From DASXTB01 sp036505615 (GTDB taxonomy: Bacteria; Acidobacteriota; UBA6911; JACQSX01): a stretch of 18,414 bases of DNA. Position 1 is the stretch's first letter. Each line of letters starts with the position of its first letter. The position numbers were made by a program, and so were the translations under genes. Below, one piece after another: positions 14,778 to 18,414 of this stretch. The stretch lies in contig DASXTB010000312.1 of assembly GCA_036505615.1 (NCBI GenBank), positions 1 through 18,414 on the forward strand, read 5' to 3'. The notes beneath the pieces are model-generated. The model was not told where the DNA came from. It searched no databases and saw nothing but the letters and a program-made list of their open reading frames with translations.

Positions 14778-15866
14778 CTACCTGCGTATGCATCGCGCCC
14801 AATGCCTGGGTTTCACTTCGCGCAAGTCTGGCACTGCCGCTGTGCACTGGGCAATCATTTCCGGACAGCGGGGATGAAAACTGCAGCCCGGCGGGATGGA
14901 GTCCAGCGATGGGACGTTTCCAGGCACCGCCAGCAGCCGATCTGTTTTCTGCTCCAGTCTTGGCATTGCCCGAAGCAGCGCCTGCGTATAAGGATGTTGG
15001 GCATCATGGAACAGATCAATGCACGATGCAAATTCTACAATGCGCCCGGCGTACATGACCGCCACCCAGTCGGCGTTTTGCGCGACTACTCCAAGATCAT
15101 GCGAGATTAACAGCAAAGATAGCCGGAATTTTTTGCGAAGCTCGCGAATTAGATTGAGTATTTGCGCCTGAATTGTAACGTCCAACGCCGTCGTTGGTTC
15201 GTCTGCGACAATCAGCGCTGGTTCGCACGCCAGCGCCATAGCGATCATGATTCTCTGCCGCATACCCCCGGACAACTGATGCGGGTACTCGCGCAGCCTT
15301 TTTGCCGGGTCTGAGATGCCTACCTGTTCCAGCAGGCGCAGCGCCCGGGCGCGCGCCTCCTTCTTCGAGATGTTCAAGTGAGCCAGCATTCCTTCGGTCA
15401 GCTGCGTCTCGACTGTTAAGACCGGATTAAGCGCAGACATCGGTTCCTGAAAGATCAGCGCAATCTGCTTTCCCCGCACCCTGCGCAATGCGCGGTCCGG
15501 CATCTGCAAAATGTCGTTGCCTCGAAAGAGGATCGATCCGTTGCTAATGTCCACCCCCGCCGGCGGTAGTTTCAGAATGGAGAGGGCGGTTAACGTTTTT
15601 CCGGACCCTGATTCACCTACCAGACCCAGCGTGGATTCTTCCGGGATTTGGAAAGAGACGTCGTCCACGGCGCGCAGCGCTCGGCCTGAACGGCGAATCT
15701 CGACGCACAGGTTTCTTACCTCCAGGATCGGCTGTTCGGTGACTGCCGGCAGTGGGGAAAAACCAGTCGCCCCAGTCGCAGGTCGCAGGTCGAGGGTCGC
15801 AGGTCGAACTTCGGAGTCTCCTTTTGCGTTATTCGGCTGGAACTGGACGCCTTGGGGCTCGGGCAT
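14778..15866 (-). CDS. peptide ABC importer ATPase, OppD/DppD type
   Basis: The 362-residue partner of the downstream OppF-type ATPase has Walker A GESGSGKT (84-91), Q-loop IFQEPMSALNP (Q140), signature LSGGM (198-202, the usual OppD variant), Walker B LIVADEP (218-224), D-loop TALD and switch histidine in SHDLGVVA. The C-terminal oligopeptide extension is present: HPYTQALLRAMP and GCSFHPRCPEMIAQC. Homology begins around PILEVRNLCVEI (residue 46). The first 45 residues, including EVRPATLDLRPATGATG (19-35), are largely translated AGGTCGC word repeat. ATG 15866 is the only ATG or GTG start available in frame before homology begins, and the repeat arm upstream supplies an AGGT that could serve as a ribosome-binding site. 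Confidence 0.93.
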   Translation of the reverse strand: MPEPQGVQFQPNNAKGDSEVRPATLDLRPATGATGFSPLPAVTEQPILEVRNLCVEIRRSGRALRAVDDVSFQIPEESTLGLVGESGSGKTLTALSILKLPPAGVDISNGSILFRGNDILQMPDRALRRVRGKQIALIFQEPMSALNPVLTVETQLTEGMLAHLNISKKEARARALRLLEQVGISDPAKRLREYPHQLSGGMRQRIMIAMALACEPALIVADEPTTALDVTIQAQILNLIRELRKKFRLSLLLISHDLGVVAQNADWVAVMYAGRIVEFASCIDLFHDAQHPYTQALLRAMPRLEQKTDRLLAVPGNVPSLDSIPPGCSFHPRCPEMIAQCTAAVPDLREVKPRHWARCIRR

Positions 15867-15904
15867 AATTTTCGACCTGCGACCTGCGACTTTCGACCTG
15901 CGAC
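15766..15904. repeat. inverted word-repeat element over the OppD-type start codon
   Basis: GTCGCAGGTCGCAGGTCGA at 15775-15793 has a perfect 19-bp reverse complement at 15872-15890. Both arms continue as degenerate AGGTCGC/AGGTCGA tandems (about 15766-15810 and 15870-15904). The start codon of the OppD-type gene (15864-15866) lies between the arms, and the left arm is coding for residues of its N-terminus. The right arm ends 7 bases before the stop of the methylmalonyl-CoA mutase gene. Confidence 0.68.
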
Positions 15905-15911
15905 GCCTTTA

Positions 15912-17552
15912 TCAGATCACAATTGTTTCCTGATACTCGCCGAACTCTGACTTCAAAGCGCGTACAATTTCGCCCACTGTCATCAGCGATTCAACAGCCT
16001 GCAAAACAGGGTACAGTAGGTTGCCGCCCGAGCGCGCCTCGGAGACCAGTTGTTTCCTTGCCCTGTCCACCTTATCAGTATCTCGACGCTCACGCAGGGA
16101 GCGCAGACGTTCCAGTTGATCTCGCTCTGATTCTTCTGAGATCCGCAGCAGAGGAACCGGTGCAGGCCGATCATCGCGGAAGCGGTTGACGCCAACAATG
16201 GTTTCGTCTCCATTCTCAACTCGCCTCTGCAGGTCGTAGGCGGCGTCCTGGATTTCTTTCTGAACGTATCCGCTTTCAATAGCGCGCAGCATTCCGCCCA
16301 TTTGATCGATCTTATCGAGATACGCCCGGCTCTCCATTTCTAAGTTCTTGGTCAGCGATTCGACAAAGTAAGAGCCGCCCAGAGGATCAGCAACGGCGGT
16401 CACACCGGATTCGTAGGCCAGGATCTGTTGGGTACGCAGCGCCAATGTCGCGCTCTCCTGGGTGGGCAATGCCAGCGCCTCGTCCCGACTGTTGGTATGG
16501 AGAGACTGGGTCCCGCCGAGCACGGCAGCCAGGGCCTGATAGGCCACCCGCACGACATTGTTTTCCGGCTGTTGCGCGGTCAGAGAACTTCCCGCTGTCT
16601 GGGCGTGGAAACGCAACCGGGCGCTCTGCACATCGCGGCAGCGGAATCGATCGCGCATCAGCTCGGCCCAAAGCTTGCGCGCGGCACGAAACTTGGCGAC
16701 CTCTTCGAACAGATTGTTGTGAGCGCTGAAGAAGAAAGAGATGCGCGATGCAAGACCTTCCAGGGACAGACCGGCCGCCAGGGCGGCTTCAGTGTAAGCC
16801 ACGCCATTGGCCAGAGTGAAGGCGATTTCCTGCGCGGCAGTGGAGCCTGCTTCACGAATATGGTAGCCGCTCACGCTGATTGGATTCCAAAGGGGCAACT
16901 CTCGCGCGCAGAATACAAACGTGTCAGTGACCAGGCGCAGGGAATGCCGCGCCGGGAAAATGTAGGTGCCGCGCGCGATGTATTCCTTCAGAATATCGTT
17001 TTGCACCGTTCCCCGCAGTTTGTCGCCGGAAATACCTCTGCGGCGAGCGACTGCGCAGTACATGCAGAGCAAAATGGAAGCGGGAGCATTGATCGTCATC
17101 GAGGTCGACACGGCGTCCAGAGGAATGCCCTGAAAAAGGCTTTCCATGTCCTCAATGCTGTCGATGGCTACACCCACCTTGCCCACTTCTCCCACAGCGA
17201 GTGGATCGTCGGAATCCAGCCCGATTTGCGTGGGAAGGTCAAATGCCACGCTCAACCCCGTCTGTCCCTGCGACAGGAGATAGCGGAAACGACGGTTCGA
17301 ATCTTCCGCGGTGGCAAAACCGGCGTACTGGCGCATGGTCCAGAGCCGGGAGCCGTACATGTCGGGGTGAATTCCCCGCTTGTATGGAAACTGCCCGGGG
17401 TCGCCGACCTCTTCCTGATAGGGAATTTCCGAAATATCGGCTGGGGTGTAAAATGGTTTGAGGGAGGGACGTGATGGCGCGCGATGCTGGCGATCTTTAT
17501 GCGCGTTTTTTGACGGCGTCAGAATCTTGTCGCTGGCATTATTTTTTTGCAT
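15912..17552 (-). CDS. methylmalonyl-CoA mutase, large (catalytic) subunit
   Basis: This B12-dependent isomerase catalytic chain of 546 residues interconverts methylmalonyl-CoA and succinyl-CoA in propionate and branched-chain metabolism. Diagnostic residues point to the methylmalonyl rather than isobutyryl enzyme: Y76 in TMRQYAGF (F in isobutyryl-CoA mutase) and R206 in HSLRLVTD (Q there). H231 in SGYHIREAG is the catalytic histidine. AFDLPTQIG and NNVVRVAYQALAAVLGGTQSLHTN complete the TIM-barrel signatures. The cobalamin-binding C-terminal domain (DxHxxG...) is absent; the chain stops at the linker (EFGEYQETIVI), so a separate B12 subunit must exist elsewhere. The N-terminal 30 residues are basic and poorly conserved. 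The segment PARHSLR replaces the usual PP.PSMR. Confidence 0.93.
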   Translation of the reverse strand: MQKNNASDKILTPSKNAHKDRQHRAPSRPSLKPFYTPADISEIPYQEEVGDPGQFPYKRGIHPDMYGSRLWTMRQYAGFATAEDSNRRFRYLLSQGQTGLSVAFDLPTQIGLDSDDPLAVGEVGKVGVAIDSIEDMESLFQGIPLDAVSTSMTINAPASILLCMYCAVARRRGISGDKLRGTVQNDILKEYIARGTYIFPARHSLRLVTDTFVFCARELPLWNPISVSGYHIREAGSTAAQEIAFTLANGVAYTEAALAAGLSLEGLASRISFFFSAHNNLFEEVAKFRAARKLWAELMRDRFRCRDVQSARLRFHAQTAGSSLTAQQPENNVVRVAYQALAAVLGGTQSLHTNSRDEALALPTQESATLALRTQQILAYESGVTAVADPLGGSYFVESLTKNLEMESRAYLDKIDQMGGMLRAIESGYVQKEIQDAAYDLQRRVENGDETIVGVNRFRDDRPAPVPLLRISEESERDQLERLRSLRERRDTDKVDRARKQLVSEARSGGNLLYPVLQAVESLMTVGEIVRALKSEFGEYQETIVI

Positions 17553-17571
17553 GAGTCAAATTCGTCGTGCT

Positions 17572-17577
17572 ATCATA
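17572..17577 (-). promoter_or_regulatory. possible -10 box for the methylmalonyl-CoA mutase gene
   Basis: TATGAT on the minus strand ends 19 bases before ATG 17552, giving a leader of about a dozen bases with no Shine-Dalgarno motif. No good -35 box is found 16-18 bases upstream. The 109-base gap 17553-17661 separates two divergent genes. Confidence 0.3.
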
Positions 17578-17661
17578 CCCGCCAAAATTTGCGCCGCGAG
17601 CGCATCTCAAGCGAGAATAACAAAGAAGATTTTATAGCCAAAGGCTTATTTCAGGCGGCAA

Positions 17662-17940
17662 ATGCAAGAAGAAGAGCTTAAAGAACTCCGGAAAAAGCTT
17701 GAGAGCGCAATCAACGAATCGCTCACTGAATCGTCCAAGATTAATATCACCATTCAAGATATCCGCGAAGCCGGGTATGAAGTTTTCCTGATTATCGAAG
17801 CGACCATCGGTTTTAACCGAAAGGATGTACCCGAACCAGAAGGCGCGGCCAAAACGAAACCTTCCTCAAAGACCGTTCGACTGCAGTTAACTTCACAGGA
17901 TGCTAAATTCTTGAAGTCGCTGAAAATCAGCCCTGAATAG
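17662..17940 (+). CDS. small hypothetical protein
   Basis: The 92-residue protein has a charged N-terminal helix (EEELKELRKKLESAINESL), then a strand-rich middle (INITIQDIREAGYEVFLIIE) and a low-complexity Pro/Lys linker (PEPEGAAKTKPSSK). It ends with VRLQLTSQDAKFLKSLKISP. No signal peptide, membrane segment or known catalytic motif is seen. ATG 17662 has AGGCGG 4 bases upstream, so it is likely expressed. It is divergent from the methylmalonyl-CoA mutase gene. I do not recognise the family. Confidence 0.72.
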   Translation: MQEEELKELRKKLESAINESLTESSKINITIQDIREAGYEVFLIIEATIGFNRKDVPEPEGAAKTKPSSKTVRLQLTSQDAKFLKSLKISPE

Positions 17941-17957
17941 TTTCACGCGTCCACTCT

Positions 17958-18145
17958 GATTATTCACGAACTGAAAGAACCTGCCACAGATTACACGGAT
18001 TACGCGGATAAGATCGGGGTCGGTTGATGGGCGCGATGAACTGCTTCGCACGTCACACTGCAAGTCGGTGCCCATCCCCCGACCCCGATCTTATCCGTGT
18101 AATCAGCGTAAATCCGTGGCTAGATCTTTTAATTCACGAATAATC
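17958..18145. repeat. 188-bp imperfect palindromic element (CCACAGATTACACGGATTAC family)
   Basis: The left arm (17958-18032) and right arm (18070-18145) are reverse complements over about 75 bp with scattered mismatches. The core 18006-18023 pairs perfectly with 18079-18096, and the outer GATTATT (17958-17964) pairs with AATAATC (18139-18145). The central 37 bases are unpaired or weakly paired. There is no ORF, and it looks like a miniature non-autonomous repeat. Its arm carries the dispersed word CCACAGATTACACGGATTAC (17984-18003). Confidence 0.72.
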
Positions 18146-18151
18146 CGGGGT

Positions 18152-18269
18152 AAGGGCGGGGTTTTGAAGAAAAATAAGAACCATCTGAGCTCCGAAGGAG
18201 CGACATTAAATGTGCTGGTCCTTCGGACCTCGAACCAAATTCCTTTGTTGGTCACTAACCCCCGCCCTT
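18152..18269. repeat. second palindromic element with paired inner hairpins
   Basis: AAGGGCGGGG (18152-18161) and CCCCGCCCTT (18260-18269) bound an element holding two small hairpins: GCTCC-GAA-GGAGC (18189-18201) and GGTCC-TTC-GGACC (18217-18229), joined by GACATTAAATGTGCT. It begins 6 bases after the previous element. No reading frame is credible here. Confidence 0.6.
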
Positions 18270-18414
18270 TACGGACGAGGCCACTCAATGACGGCTCTTC
18301 GAGCCTAACACAAATACTCGAAAACTTACCGATGACTGATGACCGATGACGGCTTTTACGCGGGGGCTGCAGGGCTGATGTTTCTGCGGTGAACATTTTG
18401 AATTATCCAGATAA
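18270..18414. other. gene-free end of window with a GATGAC word repeat
   Basis: ACCGATGACTGATGACCGAT (18328-18347) continues for three more bases as a tandem of GATGAC/TGATGAC words, like the other locus-specific word repeats. Together with the two palindromic elements this leaves 17941-18414 without a gene. Short frames here are repeat translations. Confidence 0.45.

Noticed and set aside
14589..15110. Plus-strand open frames over the gap between the two peptide-importer ATPases
   Set aside because: They are translations of the tandem word repeat (TRDPEP, DTRHP patterns) and of the antisense of the OppD-type gene.
10386..15904. CRISPR array explanation for the tandem words
   Set aside because: Units are 6-9 bp, degenerate and inverted, without regular spacers or cas genes.
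16428..17474. 348-residue plus-strand open frame opposite the methylmalonyl-CoA mutase gene
   Set aside because: The opposite strand has diagnostic mutase motifs along its whole length; the frame is a codon-bias shadow.
18103..18396. 97-residue minus-strand frame at the window end
   Set aside because: It reads through two palindromic repeat elements and a GATGAC word tract, and shows no protein-like pattern or ribosome-binding site.

Overview
The window looks like chromosomal DNA of a free-living Gram-negative-type bacterium, most plausibly an Acidobacteriota (inference from gene style only; no rRNA or marker gene is present). An OmpH/Skp-type periplasmic chaperone and a MacA-like adaptor imply a two-membrane envelope. 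MacB-like permeases, a GT-C mannosyltransferase-like protein, split methylmalonyl-CoA mutase and very abundant short-word intergenic repeats fit the same picture. There are no tRNA or rRNA genes, no CRISPR array and no intact insertion sequence.

Layout. 1-1066: a minus-strand vapBC toxin-antitoxin pair, preceded by a small secreted-peptide ORF. 1197-4858: plus-strand envelope genes: a multi-membrane-spanning glycosyltransferase, the double-domain peptidase SppA and an OmpH-like chaperone. 4859-5241: a 383-bp element bounded by 34-bp inverted repeats (32/34 identical) that carries a 3'-truncated four-helix-bundle gene. 5240-6897: moeA-moaC (molybdenum cofactor), minus strand, translationally coupled by an ATGA overlap. 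6980-7870: a TPR protein. 8196-13265: a MacAB-type export operon (adaptor, separate ATPase, two MacB-like permeases). 13272-17552: a co-directional minus-strand run with the large subunit of methylmalonyl-CoA mutase, two Opp/Dpp-type peptide-importer ATPases and a small, possibly barstar-like protein. 17662-17940: a small conserved-looking hypothetical gene. 17958-18414: no gene, but two inverted-repeat elements.

The most unusual signal is a set of inverted word-repeat elements. At least five gene junctions (4859-5241, 10386-10613, 11923-12001, 14570-14730, 15775-15890) carry arms built from tandem, degenerate TCG-centred words of 6-9 bp. The two arms at one locus match each other closely, but the word itself changes from locus to locus. 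Several elements lie on or beside start or stop codons. Two have become coding: the N-termini of both peptide-importer ATPases are translated repeat, and so is the C-terminus of the glycosyltransferase. One interrupts the four-helix-bundle gene. Two further palindromic elements of other families end the window. This is the best candidate here for something under-described.
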